Assembly (NCBI GenBank): GCA_964453435.1
Contig: CAYVQZ010000072.1
Coordinates: 1 to 21,298, forward strand
DNA length: 21,298 nt
Reading direction: 5' to 3'
Origin: CAYVQZ01 sp964453435
GTDB taxonomy: Bacteria > Abyssobacteria > SURF-5
Positions 7,556 through 15,422 of the stretch are shown here, piece by piece. The notes beneath the pieces were generated by a model, which saw only the letters and a program-made list of their open reading frames with translations, did not search any database and had not been told where the DNA came from. The position numbers and the translations under genes were made by a program. Position 1 is the first letter of the stretch, and each line of letters opens with the position of its first letter.

Positions 7556-7687
7556 ATGTTCGAAGCCCGCGATGAATGCCGGTGGTGCGGCAGCCCGCAC
7601 GTCTACGAACTCGGCCTTTGTTACGCGTGCTATACGGAGCGCGATGCCGAGGAATTGTTTCTTGTCGGCGTTGGCCGCGAGAACTGA
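7556..7687 (+). CDS. Small CxxC/CxxC putative zinc-ribbon protein
   Basis: The 43-aa product carries two CxxC knuckles, CRWC and CYAC, separated by 13 residues (SPHVYELGL region), followed by an acidic tail. This is the spacing of a single four-cysteine zinc ribbon. The ATG at 7556 has AGGAAGG at 7541-7547, 8 nt upstream. A GTG at 7496 in the same frame would read through the palindrome and is less likely. I do not recognise a named family. A structural zinc site for nucleic-acid or protein binding is the simplest inference. It follows phoR by 140 bp without a visible terminator, so read-through is possible. Whether it is expressed is unproven. Confidence 0.6.
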   Translation: MFEARDECRWCGSPHVYELGLCYACYTERDAEELFLVGVGREN

Positions 7688-8063
7688 CTCTGGAATGTGT
7701 TCCACGATTGGGTAATGAACGTTTCGCTTGAGGTGAATCTTTCTCACGATTGCTCCTGCTGCAGAAGAATAAGCGCAGCGTGGCGGAGCCGCAACCAAAT
7801 TTCGCTTCAGGGACAGCCCCTTTCGCTCTGTATCGCATTGTCACCCTTGACACCATGAAATTCGCGGCGTGAAAATCACGACAGAAATTCGAGAAACGAA
7901 ACGTTAGCAATACAGGGGGCTGGACCAGGAACTACGGATGCGAGGTCCCGCCAAAGGCGGGATAAATCGGCGAAGCGCGCCGAAGCGGGCGCCATCGAAC
8001 CATAAGACGGATTCCCCTGTTCCATATTTCAGGAATTTTCCCGTGAGGAGGCCGGCATTTCGT
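7688..8063 (+). other. 376-bp intergenic region with small palindromes
   Basis: This gap holds a GTGTTCCACGATTG motif (7697-7710), a GGGACAGCCCC repeat-like segment (7811-7820 area) and a small hairpin CGTGA-AAA-TCACG (7869-7881). It also has a 17-nt hairpin TCCCGCC-AAA-GGCGGGA (7946-7962). A weak promoter, TTGACA at 7847-7852 with GAAAAT at 7871-7876, could serve the next gene. The open frame that continues upstream of 8064 is made of repeat sequence and is probably not translated. Confidence 0.5.
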
Positions 8064-8309
8064 ATGGAAAAGGTAGCCAACAAATATTGTCACTATGTTT
8101 TATGCCGATACTGTGAGCGCGAGTTCGACCTGATTTGCGCCGACTGGTGCTCATGCGGTGTTGGCACGCGGCGCCCTTCGAAAGTGTGCCCGCACTGCAA
8201 CCTCTGTATCTGCCTGCATCCCGACTATGCCAACGACGCCCTGTGGGGCGACCCGCCGCGTTTTCTGAAAGAACACGGTTTCGAGAAACTTTTCTACCTG
8301 TATCTGTAA
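8064..8309 (+). CDS. Cysteine-rich (10 Cys in 81 aa) putative metal-binding protein
   Basis: The product is 81 aa with cysteines at 9, 14, 17, 25, 29, 31, 42, 45, 48 and 50, including CRYC, CSC and CPHCNLCIC, then a cysteine-free tail LHPDYANDALWGDPPRFLKE ending in LFYLYL. Up to two zinc or Fe-S sites could be built from these ligands. I choose the ATG at 8064: AGGAGG at 8046-8051 precedes it with a longish 12-nt spacer, and a GTG at 8043 is the alternative. I do not recognise the family, although the CPxCxxCxC...W...P pattern recalls small Cys-rich modules seen in delta-proteobacterial genomes. It has no signal peptide and should be cytoplasmic. It sits between another Cys-motif protein and an exported transglutaminase-like protein; a joint role is speculation. 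Confidence 0.7.
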   Translation: MEKVANKYCHYVLCRYCEREFDLICADWCSCGVGTRRPSKVCPHCNLCICLHPDYANDALWGDPPRFLKEHGFEKLFYLYL

Positions 8310-8374
8310 GTGTGTCCCAAGGTTGGATAGCGCAGGCCGGCATCGGTGCGACCCCGAGTTATTAAGGAGAAACC

Positions 8375-8428
8375 ATGCCGCATGGCGCCTCACGAGAACA
8401 CAAAGTGAGGCTATACGGAAGCGTTTGA
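8375..8428 (+). CDS. Possible 17-aa leader ORF
   Basis: TAAGGAG at 8363-8369 precedes an ATG at 8375 that opens MPHGASREHKVRLYGSV and stops at 8428. The ribosome-binding site is better spaced than that of the next large gene. The stop codon overlaps the TTGACA of the candidate downstream promoter. It could be a leader peptide, a vestige or chance; there is no other support. Confidence 0.2.
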   Translation: MPHGASREHKVRLYGSV

Positions 8429-8453
8429 CATCGCTCCGGCGATATGGTAGTTT
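8425..8453 (+). promoter_or_regulatory. Candidate promoter of the transglutaminase-like gene
   Basis: TTGACA at 8425-8430 is a perfect -35. After a 17-bp spacer TAGTTT at 8448-8453 is a weak -10 (3 of 6). The start would be near 8460, about 35 nt before the coding region. Confidence 0.33.
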
Positions 8454-8492
8454 GAGTCGAATTTCGTCGCGGCATGGAAACAGGAAAGGTTT

Positions 8493-9878
8493 TTGGCCCC
8501 TGCAATGGATGCTTTTCGCAGATGGCTGGTTCTTGCGGCCATCCCGCTCTGTTTTGCTCTGCCCCCCGTCCTTCTTCATGCTTCCGAACCGTCGGCGCCA
8601 CCTCCTGCCCTTCCCATCCTGGACATCCCGAATGTCCCCGTCGTTGACAACCCGTTCAGCCGAGAGGTCTTCTCACTGAAAGAGTTGCGAGAGGATACGG
8701 GGCCGCTCCTCGAGCGCGTGATCGCGACGCGCATGGACTTTCCCATCATGGTCGACCCGTTCAGCGGGTTTGCCCGAAGCCTGTTCCGCAACCCGAACAG
8801 GGCGCGGTTCGGACGAAACTTCTCCATCAGCGTCAGCATGTACCCGAGCAGTTGGCGAGAAGACAGCCTCGTTATTCTGGATTCTATCAAGAGGGAACTG
8901 GTCGCGCAGGGGATTGACCGCGGCCGAAACGACCGGGAAATACGCATGGAGCTTTTGGTGTTCCTGAAAAACCATCAGACACTTCATCGATACGCCGAGG
9001 GTTTTCCCGGCGTCGGCTCCGAGGGCCGGAGCGAGGTGACCCAGACCCTCAAAGAAGCCTTCGACGCCTGCAAGCGCGTGCTCGAGTTCAAGGCGCTTAC
9101 CCTCAACGGAATCAAGACCCTCGATGAGATTGATACGGTGGCCGAGAATGTCTCGAACGAGACGGAGAAACTGGAGTTCGAGCGGTTCGTCGCCGAATCG
9201 AAAGACATGCGGCCCAATGATATCGCCCGAGTGCTCGAAGTCAGAAATCCCGTCCAGTTCCGGGAACTCTGCCTCGAGCGAACAAGAGAGATGCTGGCCG
9301 ACGCCGAGCGCGGAAGCGTGGAAGAGGTGCTCCGCAATATCGAGCCGTCCGACGCAATCGTGCTTGCCTCATACTTCGCGCGGAGCCGGATTCAAGAGTA
9401 CAGAAAGCCGGTCGACCAGATGACCATGCTGTATGACGGACAGAGCGAAGAACTACAGGTTGGCGACTGTCGCACGTTTGCGGGGCTCGCCGTCCATTAC
9501 CTGAATCTGCTCGTGAAACCGGAGAATCCCAAGCTTCGACACTGGTATTTCGGCATCGAGCGGGAAAACGTCTCCGATTACCATCACGCGTACGTGAAGG
9601 CGGTCCACGTGTACCGGAAAGGCGGAAAAGAGAAAATCGACCTGTTCCTCTTCGACCCGGTAAAGCTATCCTCGCATTCGCTTCGAAAGCTCGACAAAAA
9701 GGACATCGCCCGCCTGATAGACGCCGCCAGCGCGAATGACCATTTCTTCTACATCAAACGCTATGGGGAAGACTTCGTCGCGCGCAGAAACACGGACGAC
9801 AAAGCGGCCAGCGACGCCTCGCAACATGGCTCCGAAAACGGAGAAATTTCCTTCGACGCGCTGCTGTCCGGTCGGTGA
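8493..9878 (+). CDS. Exported protein with a C-terminal transglutaminase-like domain
   Basis: AGGAAAGG at 8482-8489 best fits the TTG start at 8493; the ATG at 8505 is the alternative and only trims four residues. The 461-aa product starts with a signal peptide ending near HASEP (residues about 1-33) and then a Pro-rich linker. A helical region of around 250 residues has no family I know. A compact domain follows with C326 in VGDCRTFAGLAVHYLN, H364/H365 in YHHAYVKAVHV and D388 in LFLFDP. A Cys-His-Asp order with G-D-C-R at the helix start is the papain-like triad of transglutaminase-core proteins. In bacteria such domains act as peptidases, peptide cyclases or cross-linkers. The site is predicted to be periplasmic or cell-surface. 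The substrate is unknown. It is preceded by two Cys-rich small genes and followed by a non-coding gap. Confidence 0.65.
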   Translation: MAPAMDAFRRWLVLAAIPLCFALPPVLLHASEPSAPPPALPILDIPNVPVVDNPFSREVFSLKELREDTGPLLERVIATRMDFPIMVDPFSGFARSLFRNPNRARFGRNFSISVSMYPSSWREDSLVILDSIKRELVAQGIDRGRNDREIRMELLVFLKNHQTLHRYAEGFPGVGSEGRSEVTQTLKEAFDACKRVLEFKALTLNGIKTLDEIDTVAENVSNETEKLEFERFVAESKDMRPNDIARVLEVRNPVQFRELCLERTREMLADAERGSVEEVLRNIEPSDAIVLASYFARSRIQEYRKPVDQMTMLYDGQSEELQVGDCRTFAGLAVHYLNLLVKPENPKLRHWYFGIERENVSDYHHAYVKAVHVYRKGGKEKIDLFLFDPVKLSSHSLRKLDKKDIARLIDAASANDHFFYIKRYGEDFVARRNTDDKAASDASQHGSENGEISFDALLSGR

Positions 9879-10327
9879 AATCCCTCGCGCGAGCCAAACG
9901 GCGAACACGGTGTATTCGCCCCGCGGTCGTCCGTTTTCCCCCGAGCGGGAGCAGCGAGTCGAAAGACACTTCACAGTATGCTTTTACTCCTCCCCGTTAA
10001 CCCGCCGTCTTTGCGCCGGGCAACGTGAAGCCACCCTGGTTCTGTCCCCCTTCTTCGTGATGCCAGCCGCAGTAAATGAACCGCAAATCCGTTCCTGACA
10101 TTCAGTGTGCCAGCGTTCGGTGGGGCGCAGTTCATTGCGACCGAAACCGCAAACAAGGGACTCACAGCAAAAAGCGCGCTGAGGGCCCGGAAAAGATTTT
10201 TGTCGGCGGATTGCGCGGAAAGCGATTCCTGATTTTTGGAGGACCGGCGCTTTCCTAAACAATCAAAATAATGGGTTTGCCAAATGTGTAAGGCCTGTTG
10301 CCGAATAAACTTCCGGGCGCTTTTGGT

Positions 10328-10439
10328 TGTCATTCTGAGTCCTTCGAAAGTCCCCCAGGATAAACTCCCGCGAAGAATCTCGCAATTGATTGCGCCAAAA
10401 AAAGAGAGATTCTTCGTCGCTTTGCTACTCAGAATGACA
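10328..10439. repeat. 112-bp imperfect palindromic element (MITE- or REP-like)
   Basis: The outer arms TGTCATTCTGAG (10328-10339) and CTCAGAATGACA (10428-10439) are exact complements. Inner arms CGAAGAATCTC (10371-10381) and GAGATTCTTCG (10406-10416) pair as well, and CGCAAT-TG-ATTGCG (10381-10394) nests near the centre. Elements with arms of this GTCATTCTGAG...GAAGAATCTC type occur as dispersed non-coding repeats in many environmental bacterial genomes, to my recollection. No transposase accompanies it. Confidence 0.85.
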
Positions 10440-10510
10440 GTATGAGTCTCTTCTGAAAGAAAAAAGCTTTTCCGGTAACACGCCGTGTAGAGATGACGCC
10501 TGTTTTCGGG

Positions 10511-10540
10511 TTGAACGAATCCGACCCCGAGTGATAGCAT
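10511..10540 (+). promoter_or_regulatory. Candidate promoter of the amidohydrolase gene
   Basis: TTGAAC at 10511-10516, an 18-bp spacer, and TAGCAT at 10535-10540 preceded by TG one base away (extended -10). The start would be near 10547, about 47 nt before the start codon. A short palindrome ATGATATCAT follows at 10556-10565. Confidence 0.38.
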
Positions 10541-10593
10541 AGCGTTCGTCGTTTAATGATATCATGGCGCAAATCGCCGCGGAGGAGACGCCA

Positions 10594-11874
10594 ATGGGTT
10601 CGAAGCTTGCGGAAAAACTGCACAACGAAATATGTCAAATGGAGATCATCAACACGCACGAGCATCTGTTGAACCGCGAGATGCTCGAGGGGCTGGGATT
10701 CAACCTGTTCCTGGCCATGGAGCTTCATTATATAAAGGATGTCCTGATGGCGGCCGGGATGGAGGAGAACCTGCTTCTGGAAAAGGGCACGGAACCGGAC
10801 GCCTTACTCGATGAACTGATACCGCTTCTCGAACGCACGCGACACACAACCTACCACCAAGCCTTTTTCCGGTCGCTTCGCGATTTGCACGGACTCGACG
10901 GCGACGACCTCGACAAAGGAAAGTTGAAGGTTGTTTCCGAAAGCATCAAAAAGGCCTATACGGAACCTGACTGGTATGACCGCGTGATACGCGACAGATG
11001 TAAGAACAAGCATATCTTGCGAGACCTCGAATACATGCCGGCGGACGACGAATTCATTAAGCCCGTGATGCGGATGGACAGCTGGCTTATCCAGAGGCAC
11101 AAGACGCTTCTTCAACACTGGATAGAGAGGGAAAAAATACTGACGTTCCGCTTGGGCGACACCGAGTATGAGGAAAAGGTGAAATGTCTCGATGACTATC
11201 TCGCGCTGCTCGACGAGGATTTTCGGAAGGCGGTCGACTTCGGGGCAAGAGCAATCAAGGTTGCCATCGCGTACATGCGCACGCTCCGGTTCGACAATGT
11301 GACAATCGACGAGGCGAATCGCGTGTTCGAGCTTTCGGACGAGAAGACGACGCAGCAGGACATAAAAACCTTCCAGGACTTCATAATGTACAGAATAATC
11401 GAGAAGGCCGGTGAAAAAGGGTTGCCGGTTCAAATTCACACCGGTCTGCTCGCCGGCGGCAAGAACACCCTCGGCAATACGAATCCGTTACATCTCACGA
11501 ATATCTTCCTTGATTTTCCGAACATCAAATTCGACGTGTTCCATGGCGGCTTCCCGTTCATGGGAGAGATCGGATCGCAGGCGCTGATGTTTCCGAACGT
11601 GTATCTCGATACGTGCTGGCTGCCGCTGATATCGTATTCGAGCTTCAAAAGAGCGCTCGATGAATGGCTGTGTTATGTGCCGGCGAACAAGTTTTTGTGG
11701 GGCGGCGACTGCGCCTGCGCGGAAGGAATCTACGGGGCGGTCTGGATGGTCCGCAAGGCGCTCTCGGAAGTTCTCGCCGACAGAGTCGACGCCGGCTCGC
11801 TCGATGAGGAAGGCGCACTCGGGTTTGCTCGGAAGATGCTCCACGATAACGCCGCGGAATTGTTTGCGCTCTGA
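10594..11874 (+). CDS. Amidohydrolase-family metal-dependent hydrolase (Amidohydro_2 / uronate-isomerase-like)
   Basis: I choose the ATG at 10594, with GGAGGAG at 10581-10587 and a 6-nt spacer, over the in-frame ATG at 10564. The 426-aa product shows the metal ligands of the TIM-barrel amidohydrolase superfamily: H22 and H24 in NTHEHL, H282 in VQIHTG, H317 in FHGGFPF and D372 in WGGDCA. The long N-terminal helical insert after the first strand recalls glucuronate isomerase and related family members rather than dihydroorotases. It probably acts in the cytoplasm on a carboxylated or sugar-derived compound; the real substrate cannot be read from sequence. It is a single gene: an 85-aa reading frame converges on it 21 bp downstream, and no transporter or regulator is adjacent. 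Confidence 0.8.
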   Translation: MGSKLAEKLHNEICQMEIINTHEHLLNREMLEGLGFNLFLAMELHYIKDVLMAAGMEENLLLEKGTEPDALLDELIPLLERTRHTTYHQAFFRSLRDLHGLDGDDLDKGKLKVVSESIKKAYTEPDWYDRVIRDRCKNKHILRDLEYMPADDEFIKPVMRMDSWLIQRHKTLLQHWIEREKILTFRLGDTEYEEKVKCLDDYLALLDEDFRKAVDFGARAIKVAIAYMRTLRFDNVTIDEANRVFELSDEKTTQQDIKTFQDFIMYRIIEKAGEKGLPVQIHTGLLAGGKNTLGNTNPLHLTNIFLDFPNIKFDVFHGGFPFMGEIGSQALMFPNVYLDTCWLPLISYSSFKRALDEWLCYVPANKFLWGGDCACAEGIYGAVWMVRKALSEVLADRVDAGSLDEEGALGFARKMLHDNAAELFAL

Positions 11875-11895
11875 GAAAGGACCGGTGAAGCCGCC

Positions 11896-12153
11896 TCAGT
11901 CTTCGGGCAGGTCGGGCAATGTCGAAAGCGACTGTGCGAATCTGGCCTGGTCGAATTCCCTGTTATTTCTCAGAATCCCAAAGATTTCCGTTGCGACCAC
12001 GCACCCGATGAGGTGTCTTGTTTCCTTGTCTGAGAAGCCTTCGGTCTTGAGCCTGTCATAGATTTGCTTGGTCTCGGGCGGGTTCAAATCCCGCAGTTGG
12101 TTCTCGACCACTTCCACCATCGCCTGCTGAAGATATCGATTGCCGGGCATCAT
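11896..12153 (-). CDS. Conserved hypothetical 85-aa helical protein
   Basis: On the minus strand AAGGAGGG (complement of 12161-12168) sits 7 nt before the ATG ending at 12153, giving 85 aa that start MMPGNRYLQQAMVEVVE. The in-frame extension to 12201 is not supported. The body NPPETKQIYDRLKTEGFS, then DKETRHLIGCVVATEIFGIL, then a FDQARF segment and a Leu/Pro-rich tail, reads as three or four amphipathic helices. I recall similar short helical proteins, and similar tails of SEC-C-type proteins, in many bacteria, all without known function. No catalytic or metal motif is visible. It faces the amidohydrolase tail to tail and is divergent from the radical SAM gene. Confidence 0.7.
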   Translation of the reverse strand: MMPGNRYLQQAMVEVVENQLRDLNPPETKQIYDRLKTEGFSDKETRHLIGCVVATEIFGILRNNREFDQARFAQSLSTLPDLPED

Positions 12154-12387
12154 TCGATTTCCCTCCTTTTTCCGGCACATGGTTCGGAATCTTTTAACCA
12201 TTTGGCGATATAACAGTAATCGGTCAAACAGGTTCGTTCTGCGAATCTTAATGCGTCTTGCCGTACAATTGGCAAAATTCCGACAGTTTTCTCAAATATC
12301 TGTTTTGAAGGAAGAAATACGTGTGCGCTGTCAGCCGTTCATGATAATATACGGGAGGACGCATCGTCGCTTGGAGGCGCGAAATCC

Positions 12388-13404
12388 TTGATCGAAAACT
12401 GGCTCGAGACCCTTCTATCACCGTCGCTGGACTGGATTCAGGTCGAAGTCACGTCGCATTGCAACGCGAACTGCATCTATTGCCCGAATACTGTTTACCG
12501 GGATTCCTGGAACGCGAAGCATTTGCCGCTGACCACGTTCGAGCGGCTCAGGCCGGCTTTCTCCGACACCAATCTCGTTCACCTGCAGGGCTGGGGCGAG
12601 CCGTTGCTTAATCCCGATTTCTTCCGGATGGCCTCGATCGCGAAACAGGCCGGATGCATGGTTGGGTTGACAACAAACGGGATGCTGCTCGATAACGAAA
12701 AAATCGTGAACTTGGTCGAGCTGGGTATTGATATCATCGCCTTCTCTCTGGCCGGAATAGACGGACGGAACGATGCAGTCCGAAAGGGAACGAGTATCGA
12801 GGCAGTGTTCGAAGCCATTAAGAACCTGAAACGGGCGAAAGAAGAGCGAGGGAGCGCCAAACCCGCAATCCATATTGCATATATGCTGCTTCGGTCGGGC
12901 TTGGACGTGGTCGAAAGAATGCCGGATACTTTCTACGGGATGGGTATCGGCCAGGTGGTCGTCAGCATGCTGGATTTCGTTCCGACCAGCGAAATCGAGG
13001 ATGAGGCAATCATACCCGCGGCCGAGGAAGAGTTCAATGAACTTGCCGGTCGAATGGACGCAGTGACCGACAAAGCAAAGCGTTGCGGTCTGGACATGCA
13101 CTTTTACCTGAGAACTCCGAAAACTCGCAGGCCGATATGCACCGAGAATCCCGCAAGGGCCTTGTTCGTCTCCTCCGACGGCGCGGTGTCGCCATGCGTG
13201 TTCACGAACGTGCCGGTCTCGAACGGAACGCTCATGTTTCAGGGGGTCGAGCGCCCGCTCGAGAAACTCACGTTCGGCAATGTGAACGAGCGCTCTCTCT
13301 CACGCATATGGCGCCGCAAGGAATACGCGCGTTTCCGGAACTCGTTCTACGAAGGAAATCTTGCGGCGCCGTGTCGACGATGCCATAAACTCTACATTCG
13401 ATGA
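12388..13404 (+). CDS. Radical SAM protein with C-terminal SPASM/twitch-like cysteines
   Basis: The start is a TTG at 12388 with GGAGG at 12373-12377 (10-nt spacer). The 338-aa product carries the radical SAM cluster motif at C25, C29 and C32 (CNANCIYC) after a strand that begins the barrel. The SAM-binding GWGEPLLNPDF follows, and then LTTNGMLL. C-terminal cysteines C251, C270, C329 and C332 (the last two in PCRRCHK) are placed to hold one auxiliary 4Fe-4S cluster, as in SPASM/twitch enzymes. Such enzymes modify peptides, proteins or cofactors through a 5'-deoxyadenosyl radical. No precursor peptide or maturation partner was found nearby, so the substrate is open. Its start overlaps the stop of a 16-codon upstream frame (TTGA), which may allow coupling. 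No clear promoter was seen. Confidence 0.85.
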   Translation: MIENWLETLLSPSLDWIQVEVTSHCNANCIYCPNTVYRDSWNAKHLPLTTFERLRPAFSDTNLVHLQGWGEPLLNPDFFRMASIAKQAGCMVGLTTNGMLLDNEKIVNLVELGIDIIAFSLAGIDGRNDAVRKGTSIEAVFEAIKNLKRAKEERGSAKPAIHIAYMLLRSGLDVVERMPDTFYGMGIGQVVVSMLDFVPTSEIEDEAIIPAAEEEFNELAGRMDAVTDKAKRCGLDMHFYLRTPKTRRPICTENPARALFVSSDGAVSPCVFTNVPVSNGTLMFQGVERPLEKLTFGNVNERSLSRIWRRKEYARFRNSFYEGNLAAPCRRCHKLYIR

Positions 13405-13812
13405 CTTTCGTGACGTCCGTTCTCCCGAGCCATGATGACAGGACTGCAGACGCATGGTCGCACTACGTGCGCTCAGTTGGTCCGCCCCCGCAAACGGCTC
13501 CCCCGCCTGGCGGGGCAAGAAGGGACCGGCATTGAAACCCGCCCGGCGGAAGGCCACGTCGCCGCCGACTTGCTCACAGACAGACAGCAAACAGGCATGT
13601 CGGCGCATTTACCGAACGCGGCGGAGGGCCGCAAGACTTTTGGGGGAATCCCGGACCGTTGAAACTGCGCCTTCGGATCCTGATTTGACAAAAGGGGCAA
13701 GCAAGGTCATATTACTTGTATCCCCAAAGTAGCGCGCGGGGGCGGCCTGCCACAATTGCAGAATTTTAGGCGCCGACAGTTCAACCACAACACACACGGG
13801 GAGGAGAAAATC
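13405..13812 (+). other. 408-bp intergenic region with one palindrome and a promoter
   Basis: No supportable gene. A 15-nt palindrome CCCCGCC-T-GGCGGGG lies at 13501-13515 and a weak GCGGC/GCCGC hairpin at about 13620-13635, followed by AAGACTTTT, might terminate the radical SAM transcript. The MscS promoter is at the right end. Confidence 0.5.
13685..13713 (+). promoter_or_regulatory. Candidate sigma70 promoter of the mscS-like gene
   Basis: TTGACA at 13685-13690 (perfect), a 17-bp spacer, and CATATT at 13708-13713 (4 of 6). The transcript would have a leader of about 93 nt before the start codon at 13813. Confidence 0.5.
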
Positions 13813-14622
13813 ATGGAAGACATCATGCCGAAAATCCAGGAATGGCTGGCGCTCTACGGGCTGAAGGTTCTCGCGGCGATAGTTATACTCATCGTGGGGC
13901 GATGGGTCGCAAAGGCGGTGAGAAACCTCATAAGGAGAACGATGACGAAGCGAAACGTCGAGCCAACGATTGTTTCCTTCACCGGTAACCTGATTTATGT
14001 TGCTTTGTTGGTGTTCGTTATCATCGCCGCCATCAATCAGATTGGCATCCAAACAACTTCGTTCATTGCGGTGGTCGGCGCCGCCGGTCTGGCCATCGGC
14101 CTTGCGCTGCAGGGTTCACTCGCCAATTTCGCCGCCGGGTTCCTTTTGATCCTGTTTCGTCCATTTAAAGTGGGGGACTATATTGAAGGCGCCGGAGTCG
14201 CCGGCATAGTCGAAGAAATCCAGATTTTCGTTACCATGTTGAGAACACCCGACAATAAGGCGATTATTGTTCCGAACGCAAAAATGACGGGCGATAATAT
14301 CATCAACTATTCGGCCAAAGAGGAGCGGCGCATGGACCTCGTTTTCGGCGTGAGCTACGCAGACGACCTTCTGAAGGTGAAACGGGTGCTGGAAGACATC
14401 CTCAGCAAGGATGAGCGCGTGCTGAAAGACCCCGCACCGACAATCGGTTTGCTCGAACTTGCAGACAGCAGTGTGAACTTTGCGGTCCGACCGTGGGTGA
14501 AGACATCGGAGTACTGGGCGCTGTACTTCGACCTCATGGAAACCGTGAAGAAGCGTTTTGACGAAGAGCAAATCGCCATTCCGTTCCCCCAGCGGGATGT
14601 GCATATTTATCAGAAGGCGTGA
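13813..14622 (+). CDS. mscS: Small-conductance mechanosensitive channel (MscS family)
   Basis: The ATG at 13813 follows GGGGAGGAG (13798-13806 area) and opens a 269-aa protein; the frame upstream to 13756 lacks a ribosome-binding site. Hydrophobic helices lie at about residues 13-37, 58-77 and 83-117. The third is the pore helix, rich in Gly/Ala (GAAGLAIGLALQGSLANF) and ending in the family motif LFRPFKVGDYIE. The beta domain (GIVEEIQIF...IIVPNAKM) and the C-terminal alpha/beta domain follow, finishing IAIPFPQRDVHIY. The protein forms a heptamer in the inner membrane and releases solutes on hypo-osmotic shock. Length matches the short, E. coli MscS-like class. It stands alone, with its own promoter. 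Confidence 0.93.
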   Translation: MEDIMPKIQEWLALYGLKVLAAIVILIVGRWVAKAVRNLIRRTMTKRNVEPTIVSFTGNLIYVALLVFVIIAAINQIGIQTTSFIAVVGAAGLAIGLALQGSLANFAAGFLLILFRPFKVGDYIEGAGVAGIVEEIQIFVTMLRTPDNKAIIVPNAKMTGDNIINYSAKEERRMDLVFGVSYADDLLKVKRVLEDILSKDERVLKDPAPTIGLLELADSSVNFAVRPWVKTSEYWALYFDLMETVKKRFDEEQIAIPFPQRDVHIYQKA

Positions 14623-14694
14623 CCGGGACACATAGACGCGAATCGACTTAAGTGATGCGGCAGAATTTGGGAGCGCTTGGTTGAAATTGTCAAA

Positions 14695-15422
14695 TCAGCA
14701 AAGACCGCTTCCAAAGGATGAGCTGCCTGCATTTTTTTGGAGCTGCGGGGCGAAATATTCAAAGCAAAATTGGTCATCGGCTGCGGCCGGTATCGGTTTC
14801 CGTTCAGCCGGGTGGCGGGCGAACAGCGTTCTGAAGCCGTCAGAGAGCGCATAAAGCCGAAAAACGGGAATGCCGAAGATGCGTTTGGCCCTCTTTAGGA
14901 GCACGCTCGCAATGACCCGCAGCCTCAAGGGGGGTCCAGCGCCGCCGCGACAAAATAGGTTGCGGCAAACACGAGTGGCGCGCTCTTGGCGCCTTCAGCT
15001 TCGGTGGCCATCACCTGACACGCCATGTAGCCCGGCCCTATCTCCTTGGCGCTTCCGTCGTACACCTCACTCGAATGCGGCATCTTCTTCGCATATCTCT
15101 TGCGAACGTCGGCCGGACCGACGTTCAAAAGCATATCTTTCTTAATCCGCGCCGCGCCCTCCCGAAACCACATCGCGCCGCACACCCCCGCCGAGCCCTT
15201 TGCGCCTCAGTTGCCTGGAGAGCCTCTCTTCGGTTTTCTTCAATGACACCGGCTCCTCAAGCGTACGTCCTATCTCCGAGAGCACGACCGTCTGCCCCGC
15301 CTGTGTTCCATCCACCATTTCCTGCACGAACCTGAAGGCGACTTTGGGCAAGCCCCGCGAAATTATCCCGAAAATTTTGCCGTCTGCTCTGGCAATTTTC
15401 TCGCCGTTCTCCTATCATTCAT
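14695..15422 (-). pseudogene. Decayed, internally deleted DDE-type transposase
   Basis: Three minus-strand reading frames look like parts of one transposase. The first, from an ATG at 15422, reads MNDRRTARKLPEQTAKFSG. A frameshift leads to GLPKVAFRFVQEMVDGTQ, with LSEIGRTLEEPVSLKKT and ERLSRQL (to about 15220). A third frame gives KKDMLLNVGPADVRKRYAKK and GYMACQVMATE (to about 14925). The fourth, 14695-14928, has RAKRIFGIPVFRLYALSDGF, which resembles a transposase C-terminal end. The catalytic core between the last two parts seems deleted. The pieces resemble, from memory, a family of DDE transposases common in environmental bacteria; the family name is not certain. No terminal inverted repeats or target duplications were found. 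The element is certainly inactive. Confidence 0.6.

Larger units (their letters stand above)
9879..10593 (+). other. About 715-bp intergenic region holding a palindromic element
   Basis: No convincing gene is seen: the longest open frames lack ribosome-binding sites and read through the palindromic element at 10328-10439. A hairpin GGCGAA/TTCGCC at 9900-9920 lies just past the preceding gene but has no U-tract. The right end holds the probable promoter of the amidohydrolase gene. Confidence 0.5.

Noticed and set aside
9971..10540. A 189-codon minus-strand frame in the gap before the amidohydrolase gene.
   Set aside because: It reads straight through the 112-bp palindromic element, has no ribosome-binding site and shows no protein-like pattern.
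12078..12094. A perfect tRNA-like T-arm, GCGGG-TTCAAAT-CCCGC, on the plus strand.
   Set aside because: It falls inside the 85-aa minus-strand gene (codes for LRDLNPPE). Flanking sequence has no matching acceptor, anticodon or D-arm, so no tRNA can be built.
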